NCBI GenBank assembly: GCA_902510415.1
Contig: CABXBH010000003.1
Span: 35,522 to 99,521 of the forward strand
Direction of reading: 5' to 3'
Source of the DNA: an uncultured Bacteroidota bacterium
Lineage (GTDB): Bacteria > Bacteroidota > Bacteroidia > Flavobacteriales > Flavobacteriaceae
Length of the DNA stretch: 64,000 nucleotides
Shown here: piece after piece, positions 1 to 8,911 of the stretch
How the letters are laid out: each line of letters begins with the position of its first letter
How positions within the stretch are numbered: the first letter of the stretch is position 1
The notes under the pieces: model-generated
What the model saw: the letters and a program-made list of their open reading frames with translations, nothing else
What the model was told of the DNA's origin: nothing
Databases searched by the model: none
Made by a program: the position numbers and the translations under genes

Positions 1-1824
1 GATTATTTAAATCCATATGCAAATATGGTGCGAGGCTATAAAGACGAGAGTTATAATAATGTTTTAGCAACTGTAGAAATTAAGCAGAATCTAGATTTTA
101 TCACTAAGGGTTTGAAAGCTCGTGGATTGATCAATACCTCTAGATACTCATTTTATAATCTTGAAAGAAAATACAATCCATTTTATTATACACTAGCTAA
201 TTATGATTTTCAAAGTGATGTATATTCATTAATAGCCTTAAACCCTAATCAAGGAACCGAATATCTTGAGTATAATGAGGGGGCTAAAGTAATATCAAAT
301 TCTGTTTACTTTGAAGGCTCTCTTAATTACAATAGAATTATTAAGGATAAGCACAATATTTCTGGAATGTTAGTTGGTATAATCCGAGAACTAAAATATG
401 CTAATAACGGTAATTTACAAACATCTCTTCCTTACAGAAACCTTGGTCTTTCTGGAAGATTTACTTATGCCTTAGACAGTAAATACTTTGCTGAATTTAA
501 TTTTGGATTAAACGGTTCTGAAAGATTTGCAAGAAGTGAAAGATTTGGATTCTTTCCTTCTTTTGGTTTTGGATGGTATCTATCCAATGAAGATTTTATG
601 GATAAATATGAAGATACTATAACAAAATTAAAATTTAAAGGAACATATGGTTTAGTAGGTAATGACCAAATTGGTAGTGCTTCAGACAGATTCTTTTATA
701 TTTCTCAAGTCAATCTGAATGACGGATCAATGGGGTCAATGTTTGGTCAGGAATTTAGCAACTGGGTTAATGGAGTTAGTATAGATAGATACGCTAATGA
801 TCAAATAACGTGGGAAAAAGCACGAATGATGAATCTTGGATTTGAATTAGGTCTGTTTGGAATGGTTGATATTCAAGCTGATTATTTCACGGAATATAGA
901 TCTAATATACTAATGGATAGAGCCCAAACTCCTTCAACTTTGGGGTTACAAGCACCTATAAGAGCTAATGTTGGTGAGGCATCATCAAAAGGTTTGGAAT
1001 TTACAATTGATTACAAACAAGATTTTAGAAATGATCTTTTCATTTCAGCAAGGGCTAATTTTTCTTACGCTACTAGTAAGTTTGAGGTTTATGATGAATT
1101 AGACTATGTTTCTGCTGGACTTCCGTGGAGATCTAGGATTGGGCTAAATCTTTCTCAGCCTTTTGGATACATTGCCGAAAGATTATTTATCGATGAAGCT
1201 GATATTGCAAATTCTCCACTACAAACATTTGGAGAATATATGCCTGGAGACATAAAATACAAGGATATTAATGGGGATGGTATTATTGATATAAATGATG
1301 AGGTTCCAATCGGTTACCCGACAACTCCAGAAATTATTTATGGATTTGGTGTATCTAGTAGTTATAAGAACTTTGATTTATCTTTCTTCTTTCAAGGTTC
1401 AGCAAGATCATCCTTTTTTATTGATGCATACAGAACTTCACCCTTTATAGATACAAGTGGAAGTGCAATTGGGAACAATGCACTTTTAACAGCTTGGGCA
1501 AATGATTATTGGTCAGAAAACGACAGAAATCTTTATGCTGCATGGCCAAGACTTTCTGACCAAGTTGTTGATAATAATAATAGAAATAGTACTTGGTGGT
1601 TAAGAGATGGGGGCTTTCTAAGACTAAAATCATTTGAAATAGGATATTCAATAGACCCAGAAGAGATTGAAAAATTTAAAGCTGAATCTTTAAGAATATA
1701 TATCAGTGGCACAAACCTTTTGACGTTCAGTAAATTTAAAATATGGGATGTAGAAATGGGTGGAAATGGACTTGGATATCCGATTCAAAGAGGTATTAAT
1801 TTAGGACTAAATATGAACTTTTAA
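1..1824 (+). CDS. susC: SusC/RagA-family TonB-dependent outer-membrane transporter, 3' part
   Basis: This is the C-terminal 607 residues of a SusC-type TonB-dependent receptor. The reading frame is open from base 1, so the ORF-track ATG at 25 is internal and the plug domain lies upstream of the window. The family signature is clear: GDIKYKDINGDGIIDINDE followed by an IGYPTTPEIIYG stretch, then aromatic beta-strands, ending in a terminal Phe (LGLNMNF) as expected for an outer-membrane barrel. By family knowledge it imports glycans bound by its SusD partner, which starts one base after the stop. The downstream GH92 genes suggest a mannose-rich substrate; that is inference. Confidence 0.95.
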   Translation, partial: DYLNPYANMVRGYKDESYNNVLATVEIKQNLDFITKGLKARGLINTSRYSFYNLERKYNPFYYTLANYDFQSDVYSLIALNPNQGTEYLEYNEGAKVISNSVYFEGSLNYNRIIKDKHNISGMLVGIIRELKYANNGNLQTSLPYRNLGLSGRFTYALDSKYFAEFNFGLNGSERFARSERFGFFPSFGFGWYLSNEDFMDKYEDTITKLKFKGTYGLVGNDQIGSASDRFFYISQVNLNDGSMGSMFGQEFSNWVNGVSIDRYANDQITWEKARMMNLGFELGLFGMVDIQADYFTEYRSNILMDRAQTPSTLGLQAPIRANVGEASSKGLEFTIDYKQDFRNDLFISARANFSYATSKFEVYDELDYVSAGLPWRSRIGLNLSQPFGYIAERLFIDEADIANSPLQTFGEYMPGDIKYKDINGDGIIDINDEVPIGYPTTPEIIYGFGVSSSYKNFDLSFFFQGSARSSFFIDAYRTSPFIDTSGSAIGNNALLTAWANDYWSENDRNLYAAWPRLSDQVVDNNNRNSTWWLRDGGFLRLKSFEIGYSIDPEEIEKFKAESLRIYISGTNLLTFSKFKIWDVEMGGNGLGYPIQRGINLGLNMNF

Positions 1825-1825
1825 T

Positions 1826-3766
1826 ATGGCAAATAAAAAATATTTTATACTAGTTTTATTTTTCTGGTTATCAGCCTGCGAAAAGGATTTTTTGAATGTT
1901 GTGCCTGATAATATTGCAACAATTGATCTAGCTTTTAATAATAGAGCTACCGCAGAAAGATTTTTATCTACTTGTTACACATATATTCCCGAGCATGCTC
2001 ATATTGAACAAAACTTCTCACTGATTGCTGGAGATGAAATTTGGTATTATGCTGAAAATGATTTTTATATGAACAATGAAACCAGTTTTAGAATTGCTAA
2101 GGGACTACAAAATTCATCATCTCCTTATTTAAATTATTGGGAAGGTGGTCGTGGTGCCCCGCATAGTTTATTTGTTGGTCTCAGAGATTGTAACATATTT
2201 TTAGAAAATCTTGTTTCGGTTCCTGGGCTAGAAGAAGAAGAAAGACAAAGATGGTTAGCTGAAGTAAAAGTTTTAAAAGCATTTTACCATTTTTGGCTTC
2301 TTAGAATGTATGGTCCAATTCCTATTATTAGGGATAATCTCTACGTAGGTGCTTCATTAGAAGAAAGTCAAGTGCCAAGGGATTCTGTCGATGATATTGT
2401 AGATTATATTGTTGAATTAATAGATGAGGTAATTGCTAGTGAAGCGTTACCTGGAATTATAAACTATATATATACTGAACAAGGAAGAATAACCTTACCG
2501 GCAGCTAAAGCAATTAAAGCCAAAGCTCTTGTTCTTGCTGCAAGTCCTATTTTTAACGGTAACTCTGATTTTAGTGAATTGGTAGATTCTGATGGAAATT
2601 CATTAGTGAATCAAACATATGACCAAAACAAATGGGTAAAAGCTAGAGATGCATTAGCTGATGCAATAAATGAAGCTCATTCCAATGGTCATGCTTTATA
2701 TCAATTTACAGACCAAGTGCCAATTAATGGTGATATAAACGAAACTATTAGACAAGAATTAACTCAAAGAGCTGGAATAACAGACCCTTTTAATACAGGT
2801 ATAGTTTGGGCTTTTGAACCAGCTTGGACAGGTGATTTACAACAATGGAGTCAGCCAAGATGGACTGCAGATCATCAAGCGTTGTTTAATTATACTAAAA
2901 AGTCTCATGCACCTACATTAAATATGGTAGAAACATTTTACACCAAAAATGGAGTTCCCATTAATGAAGATATAAATTGGGATTATGATAATAGATTTAA
3001 TGTTACATCTTTAAACACAGATGACGAGTACCATAAATATTATATCGAAAGTGATTACAGCACAGCTAAACTTCATTTAAATAGGGAACCGCGTTTTTAT
3101 TCAACAATAGGCTTTGATGGAGGTAAGTGGTTTTCTTTAGAAACTCCAAATGTTGAACAAATCCCATATTTGAATGCTAAGGCTGGGGCACCTTCAGGAA
3201 AAAATGGTTTTGAAATATATTCAATCACTGGATATTTTGCCAAAAAACTAGTCCATTTTGAAAATATTATTTCTTTACAAGGTTCAACAATTAAAGGATA
3301 TTCATTTCCGATTATAAGAATGGCTGACTTGTATTTAAATTACGCTGAGGCACTAAATGAAGTGAAAGATAGTCCTGATAATGAAGTCTATGAATATATT
3401 CAAGCTGTAAGACATAATGCAGGATTGGATCTAGGAGGTGACCTATTAAATACCTGGTCTCAATTTTCAAATAATCCTAGTAAACCAACTACAAAAGATG
3501 GAATGAGAGATATAATTCAACAAGAAAGAATGGTTGAATTGGCATTGGAAGGATACAGGTATTGGGATTTGAGAAGATGGAAGCTGGCAGAGGACTATTT
3601 TAGTAGACCCATAAGAGGTTGGAATATTTTTAGGTCTGATGTAGAAGGATTTTATGAAGTAGAAAACATATATTACAGAAATTTTTTAAAGAAAGATTAT
3701 TTATGGCCAATTAGTCAAAATGAGCTTCTAAGAAACCCTAATCTAATTCAAAATCCTGGATGGTAA
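1826..3766 (+). CDS. susD: SusD/RagB-family glycan-binding lipoprotein
   Basis: Surface lipoprotein that caps the SusC barrel and binds the oligosaccharide. The leader ends in LSAC with Cys18 as the lipidated residue, followed by the typical EKDFLNVVPDN. The N-terminal helical region has the family pattern around RWLAEVKVLKAFYHFWLLRMYGPIPI (TPR-like). The C-terminus carries the hallmarks ERMVELALEGYRYWDLRRW and LWPISQNELLRNPNLIQNPGW. At 646 residues it is slightly longer than many SusD proteins. It starts one base after susC stops, so the two are certainly co-transcribed. Confidence 0.96.
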   Translation: MANKKYFILVLFFWLSACEKDFLNVVPDNIATIDLAFNNRATAERFLSTCYTYIPEHAHIEQNFSLIAGDEIWYYAENDFYMNNETSFRIAKGLQNSSSPYLNYWEGGRGAPHSLFVGLRDCNIFLENLVSVPGLEEEERQRWLAEVKVLKAFYHFWLLRMYGPIPIIRDNLYVGASLEESQVPRDSVDDIVDYIVELIDEVIASEALPGIINYIYTEQGRITLPAAKAIKAKALVLAASPIFNGNSDFSELVDSDGNSLVNQTYDQNKWVKARDALADAINEAHSNGHALYQFTDQVPINGDINETIRQELTQRAGITDPFNTGIVWAFEPAWTGDLQQWSQPRWTADHQALFNYTKKSHAPTLNMVETFYTKNGVPINEDINWDYDNRFNVTSLNTDDEYHKYYIESDYSTAKLHLNREPRFYSTIGFDGGKWFSLETPNVEQIPYLNAKAGAPSGKNGFEIYSITGYFAKKLVHFENIISLQGSTIKGYSFPIIRMADLYLNYAEALNEVKDSPDNEVYEYIQAVRHNAGLDLGGDLLNTWSQFSNNPSKPTTKDGMRDIIQQERMVELALEGYRYWDLRRWKLAEDYFSRPIRGWNIFRSDVEGFYEVENIYYRNFLKKDYLWPISQNELLRNPNLIQNPGW

Positions 3767-3783
3767 AATTTTTAATAAATAAA

Positions 3784-4980
3784 ATGAATAAAATAAAGTA
3801 TATAATTCTTTTAATGATCTTTCTGATAAGCTGTGTTGATGACTCAGAACATGGACCATATGGAAGTGACAGTACTCCTCCAGGTCCAGTAGCAATTAAT
3901 GAAGTAGTTAATACACCTGGTGGTGCTGTTATTTATTTCACCCCTCCTTCAGATGAAGATCTTTTATATGTTAAAGCTTCTTTTGAAGATGAAAATGAAA
4001 TCGAAAGACAAGTCATTGTTTCTTCAGTTATCGATTCTCTAAGTATAGTTGGATTTGCTCAAGAAGGGACATATCCTGTAGACGTAATTGCTGTTGATCG
4101 TGGAGAAAACGAATCTATTCCAACAACAGTAAATATTAACCCTATGGAAGCACCAATTCATGCAATTTTAAATTCAATGGTTGGAAATGATGATTTTGGC
4201 GGAATTAATATTGCATATGAAAATCCTACAAGGGCTGAAGTTTCACTAAATCTTTCAACTATTGACGGAGATGGAAATTTGGTTTTTAGAGAGTCATTTT
4301 ATACAAGTCAAGCAAGTAGTTCATATAGCTTTAGAGGTTATGATCCCGTTCCTACAGTATTTGTAATATACGTTGAAGATAGATGGGGAAATCAAACGGA
4401 TACTAGAAGTTTTGAAGCAACCCCACTGGAAGATATATTTATGGACAAAGCATATTGGGCTATAGAATCAATGCCTGGTGATGAAAGTTTTAGTGAATAT
4501 GGTTTTACAGCTAATCAAATTTGGGATGGGTACTGGAGTAATCAATGGAATTGTGGACACACAAATTTTTTACCTCTACCACATCAGCTAACTCTAGACT
4601 TAGGACAAACAGCCAAACTTAACAGATTTAAATTATATCAAAGAGGTGGGTCTGAATTATATAAACATGGTAACCCTAAAGTATTCGAAATGTATGGAAG
4701 AGAAAATCTTGAAAGCCTTCCAATTTATGACCCTGATGACCCAGGTGATGGATGGATTTATTTAGGAACGTTTGAATCTTTTAAGCCATCTGGATTGCCT
4801 CCAGGATCAAACACAGCCGAGGATTATGAATATCAAGATAACGGAGAAGATTTTGTTTTCGGGTATGATGCGAGACAGTATGATATTAGATACATAAGAT
4901 TGGTCAATGTTGAATCTTGGAATAATCAAATGGTTACGGTAATTGGAGAATTATCATTCTGGGGAAGTATTATAAATTAA
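3784..4980 (+). CDS. DUF4959/DUF5000-like PUL surface lipoprotein with discoidin-like C-terminus
   Basis: Lipoprotein of the type encoded right after susD in many PULs. The start is placed at 3784 because the leader MNKIKYIILLMIFLISC ends in a lipobox Cys; the ORF-track start at 3760 would add eight residues and overlap susD. Two beta-sandwich regions (about residues 30-205) precede a C-terminal F5/8 type C (discoidin)-like module with the pattern LTLDLGQTAKLNRFKLYQR and the ending RYIRLVNVESW. Family knowledge suggests it helps bind or present glycan at the cell surface. Exact DUF boundaries are from memory, not searched. Confidence 0.85.
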   Translation: MNKIKYIILLMIFLISCVDDSEHGPYGSDSTPPGPVAINEVVNTPGGAVIYFTPPSDEDLLYVKASFEDENEIERQVIVSSVIDSLSIVGFAQEGTYPVDVIAVDRGENESIPTTVNINPMEAPIHAILNSMVGNDDFGGINIAYENPTRAEVSLNLSTIDGDGNLVFRESFYTSQASSSYSFRGYDPVPTVFVIYVEDRWGNQTDTRSFEATPLEDIFMDKAYWAIESMPGDESFSEYGFTANQIWDGYWSNQWNCGHTNFLPLPHQLTLDLGQTAKLNRFKLYQRGGSELYKHGNPKVFEMYGRENLESLPIYDPDDPGDGWIYLGTFESFKPSGLPPGSNTAEDYEYQDNGEDFVFGYDARQYDIRYIRLVNVESWNNQMVTVIGELSFWGSIIN

Positions 4981-4984
4981 TAGT

Positions 4985-6748
4985 ATGAGTATAAATTATA
5001 GTAGACATTTTTTAAAAGTTTTAGTTCTAATTGGGTTTTTTACTAATTATTCTTGTGGAGATATGGATTCAATTCATGAAGATTATTTACAGGGAGAGCA
5101 GGTTTATGCTGGAAAACTTGACACTTTAAAAATAAGGCCTGGATATTATAGAGCTCAGCTAGAAGGCCAAACCCAATTTCTTGGGAACTCTAATCAAATT
5201 ATCATCGAATATGATGATCAGACAGAAGTGTATGATATAAATCCTGATAATATTGAAAATGGAATTTATACTATGATTCTTCCTAATCTTGAAGAAAAGT
5301 CATACGAATTCAATGTTACTACCCAAGATGAGTTAGGAAACCTTTCAGTTTCTCAAATTGTAGCGGGTAGTGCTGTTGGGGATATTTTTGTTTCAGATCA
5401 AGACCCAAGAGAAATTGATAATTTCACTTTTGAGGACGATGGAACATATGCTAATTTTTTTGGGAATGCTCAATCAGAAAATGTAATATTTACAATAGTA
5501 GATTATGAGAATGAATCTGAAGGAATTTCAAAAGACACCTTATTTTATGATGATAATAGAATTAATATTGACCAGTATAAGCCTTTGGGTAATCTTCAAA
5601 CTACATCTGTAATACAATCAGGATTAGATGGAATTGACTCAATTTCTTTAGTTTCTTTAGACTATACAATGCCTGAACTTCCCTACTCTATTCTAAATAA
5701 AAACTACATCAGACTTGTAAATATGCCAAGTGATAACCCTGGTACATTTAACAATGCGAATCCTAGCGAATATCTTTTTGACAATATTTCTGATTGGAAT
5801 GGTGATGACACCTATACTTACAACTCTGGGCCAAATAGTATTCCCCATCATTTTACTATTGACCTCGGGGTAAATACCATTTTAAGAAGAGTTGATATTG
5901 ATATGCTGGACCCTAATATTGATTCTTCATCAAATGCTACAGCTATTCAGGTCTGGGGTAGAGATAATTTAGATTTTGCTCAAACAGCATCAAGCGATGA
6001 AGAACTATTTATCGACGCTGGGTGGGTATTATTACATGAAGAGCAAATAGATGGAGAAAATCTTAATCGGGCTAGTTTTGTTATTGATCCTAATTTTTCT
6101 CCGAAAAGATTTATAAGATTAAGGACCACTTCTTCTGTGAATAATGATAATGTAAAATTTACTGAGCTTACATTTTACGGAGAAGAAATCGAATCAATCC
6201 AATTGGATAAATCAATATTTGTTTTACAAAACATGCCGAGTGATAACCCTGGAACATCTTATGGTGCTGATCCTGCAAATTATTTATTTGATAATAATAC
6301 ATTATATTCTGGAGATATTTATGGTTATCATTCAGGTGAAAATGCTATTCCAGGTCATCTTACTATAGACTTGGGAACTTCAACATATCTTAGCAATGCA
6401 AGATTAGATTTTAGGCCTACATGGAGTTTCAACGGTAACACACCAAATCAAATCGAAATATGGGGTAGATTAGATTTATTAAATGCTGAAACATATCCAG
6501 AATTTGAAAGCTCTGGGAATACTGTAATTTCTAATCCAGTATCAACAGAGTCATTTGAAAATGCAGAATGGGTATTACTACACTCCCAAGCTATAGATGG
6601 TCAAAACTCTAGCAATATTGAATTTGAAATTGATAATTTGGTTAAATCTAGATTTATAAGGTTAAGGTATGTAAATACTGTTCAAAATAGTGCTTGTCAA
6701 TTTATTGAAATTAGTTTTTCTGGTTATGGTTCATTTCCAATAGATTAA
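4985..6748 (+). CDS. DUF4998-like surface lipoprotein with two discoidin-like modules
   Basis: Second surface lipoprotein of the locus, four bases after the previous stop. The leader ends at Cys24 (FFTNYSC). The N-terminal ~130 residues look like DUF4998 (KIRPGYYRAQLEGQ). Two tandem F5/8 type C-like modules follow, at about residues 230-395 and 405-585. They share the opening motif NMPSDNPGT, an internal FTIDLG/LTIDLG strand and a closing RFIRLR, so they look like an internal duplication. The likely role is carbohydrate binding; no catalytic motif is visible. Confidence 0.8.
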   Translation: MSINYSRHFLKVLVLIGFFTNYSCGDMDSIHEDYLQGEQVYAGKLDTLKIRPGYYRAQLEGQTQFLGNSNQIIIEYDDQTEVYDINPDNIENGIYTMILPNLEEKSYEFNVTTQDELGNLSVSQIVAGSAVGDIFVSDQDPREIDNFTFEDDGTYANFFGNAQSENVIFTIVDYENESEGISKDTLFYDDNRINIDQYKPLGNLQTTSVIQSGLDGIDSISLVSLDYTMPELPYSILNKNYIRLVNMPSDNPGTFNNANPSEYLFDNISDWNGDDTYTYNSGPNSIPHHFTIDLGVNTILRRVDIDMLDPNIDSSSNATAIQVWGRDNLDFAQTASSDEELFIDAGWVLLHEEQIDGENLNRASFVIDPNFSPKRFIRLRTTSSVNNDNVKFTELTFYGEEIESIQLDKSIFVLQNMPSDNPGTSYGADPANYLFDNNTLYSGDIYGYHSGENAIPGHLTIDLGTSTYLSNARLDFRPTWSFNGNTPNQIEIWGRLDLLNAETYPEFESSGNTVISNPVSTESFENAEWVLLHSQAIDGQNSSNIEFEIDNLVKSRFIRLRYVNTVQNSACQFIEISFSGYGSFPID

Positions 6749-6759
6749 ATAAATTTAGT

Positions 6760-8901
6760 TTGAAAAAAATATTCATTTTTTATTTTTTAGTATTAATCTC
6801 AGTACAAATCAATGCACAAGAGTACTCAAGATTAGTTGATACAAAAATTGGATCTAAAGGTGAAGGTTTAGCATGTGGGTATAATTTTATAGGAGCAACC
6901 TATCCTTTTGGGATGGTTCAATTTACTCCAACCTTTTTCTCAGCTCATAAAGGTTTTGTTATAACTCAACTGAACGGAGCCGGCTGTTCAAATTTGGGAG
7001 ATTTTCCAATATTACCAATAAGCGGAATTATTGAAAAGTCTCCAAATGATATGAATTCATATAAAAAGTTTGAAGAGATTAAAATGGCACAAGCTGGTTA
7101 TCTTTCATTAAAAATGAATGAAAAAATTGATGTTGATTTAACCGTTACGAAAAGGTCTGGAGTCGGTAAATTTAATTTTAATAATTCTGATTATGGAACG
7201 TTAATAATTGGAACTGGGATAAATTCCTCTCCCTCTGAAAAAATTAAAGATGCGTTTGTGGAGGTCACTTCTCCTTTGAGCTGTGAAGGTTTTACAAGAG
7301 GTGGAGATTTCTGTGGGACTGAGGTAGATTATAAAATTTATTTTGCAGCAGAATTTGATAGACCATCAGAATTTAACGGGACTTGGAAAGGCAATAAACT
7401 TTCAACAAAAAAAAGCAGTGTAGGGAAAAATAGTGGAGCTTACTTCACTTTTAACACAGATGATATCAGCAAAGTAAACTACAGAATTGCTATATCTTTT
7501 GTTTCTATTGAAAATGCAAAGGAAAATCTAAAAACCGAAAATAAATATATCAACTTTGAAGATTATAAAAAGCAAACTTCCCAGGTATGGGATGAATATC
7601 TTTCAACTATTAAGATTAAGTCCGATAATAGCGATAGACTAAAACAATTTTATACTCATTTTTATCATTCATTAATTCACCCAAATATTGTTAGTGATAT
7701 TAATGGTGAGTATATGGGTGCTGATTTTAAAGTTCACAGAGTAGAAGAAGGTCGTGAACAGTATAGCTCCTTTAGTGTCTGGGATACATACAGAACACAA
7801 GGACAACTTTTAGCAATGTTATTTCCAAAAAAGAGTAGTGATATGATGCAATCTTTAGTAGATTTCGCTGACCAGGCTGGAGGATATGGTAGATGGATAT
7901 TAGCCAATATTGAAACTGGAATAATGCAAGGTGACCCAACTCCAATTTTAATTTCTAATTCGTATGCATTTGGGGGAGATGATTTTGATATAGATAAAGC
8001 TTATCATTATATGAGAAAAGGGGCGCTAATTCCTAGAGTATATTCTCAAAAGCAAGAAATTAGACCCTACCTTGAAGAATATATTAATCATGGACATACT
8101 TTTGCATCGATGTCTCTTGAGTATGCTTCATCCGATTTTGCTATTGCGCAATTTGCTTTAAACGCCTTAGCGAATGAAAATGATTATGATTTTTTTAAAA
8201 AAAGATCTCAAAATTGGAAAAACAATTATAACCCAAAAACAAAGTGGTTAAATTCAAGATTTCCAAATGGCATCTGGAAGGATAAAACACATGATTGGAG
8301 AGAAGGAACATATAAAAATTATTTTTGGATGGTTCCTCATAATTTGAATAAATTAATAGATACTATAGGGGGTCCTAAATTTGCTGAAAAAAGACTTGAT
8401 TCATTATTTGTAAAGCTAGATGCTGAATATGAAGAAGACTGGTTTGCTGCTGGGAATGAACCAGATTTTCAGGTTCCCTGGGTTTATAATTGGATAGAAA
8501 AACCCGAAAAAACTTCAAAAACAATCGAACGAATCCTTAATGAAATGTATAGTAGTAATGAAAATGGCCTGCCTGGAAATGACGATTTAGGTACTATGGG
8601 TGCTTGGTATGTTTTTGCTTCAGTCGGACTTTATCCTTTGATTCCTGGTGTTGGTGGATTTTCGTTAAACATTCCTCAATTTAATTCAATTGACATCAAG
8701 CTTCCTGATGATAAAATTTTAAAAATTAGAAAAAAGGGGGGTAAAAATTATTTCATAAATTCATTAAAATTTAGGGAAAAACCTTACTATTCAACGTGGA
8801 TAAATTGGGATATGATAAAAAAAGGAGGAGTATTAGATTATCATATTTCTGATCAAAAAAATGATAAATGGTTTTTAAATGCTCCGCCTAATTATAACTA
8901 A
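6760..8901 (+). CDS. GH92 family alpha-mannosidase (1 of 3), TTG start
   Basis: Exported glycoside hydrolase family 92 enzyme, a calcium-dependent inverting exo-alpha-mannosidase family. The start is a TTG at 6760; the next Met is well inside the mature domain, and TTG gives a clean signal peptide (KKIFIFYFLVLISVQINAQ). GH92 landmarks: IGSKGEGLACGYNFIGATYPFG near the N-terminus, SSFSVWDTYRTQ in the middle, then WREGTYKNYFW, AAGNEPDFQVPW and GNDDLGTMGAWYVFASVGLYP in the (alpha/alpha)6 catalytic domain. It is somewhat short at 713 residues. The three GH92 copies of this locus differ at the GNEP motif, which suggests different linkage preferences (inference). Confidence 0.93.
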   Translation: MKKIFIFYFLVLISVQINAQEYSRLVDTKIGSKGEGLACGYNFIGATYPFGMVQFTPTFFSAHKGFVITQLNGAGCSNLGDFPILPISGIIEKSPNDMNSYKKFEEIKMAQAGYLSLKMNEKIDVDLTVTKRSGVGKFNFNNSDYGTLIIGTGINSSPSEKIKDAFVEVTSPLSCEGFTRGGDFCGTEVDYKIYFAAEFDRPSEFNGTWKGNKLSTKKSSVGKNSGAYFTFNTDDISKVNYRIAISFVSIENAKENLKTENKYINFEDYKKQTSQVWDEYLSTIKIKSDNSDRLKQFYTHFYHSLIHPNIVSDINGEYMGADFKVHRVEEGREQYSSFSVWDTYRTQGQLLAMLFPKKSSDMMQSLVDFADQAGGYGRWILANIETGIMQGDPTPILISNSYAFGGDDFDIDKAYHYMRKGALIPRVYSQKQEIRPYLEEYINHGHTFASMSLEYASSDFAIAQFALNALANENDYDFFKKRSQNWKNNYNPKTKWLNSRFPNGIWKDKTHDWREGTYKNYFWMVPHNLNKLIDTIGGPKFAEKRLDSLFVKLDAEYEEDWFAAGNEPDFQVPWVYNWIEKPEKTSKTIERILNEMYSSNENGLPGNDDLGTMGAWYVFASVGLYPLIPGVGGFSLNIPQFNSIDIKLPDDKILKIRKKGGKNYFINSLKFREKPYYSTWINWDMIKKGGVLDYHISDQKNDKWFLNAPPNYN

Positions 8902-8911
8902 ATAAAAAAAA

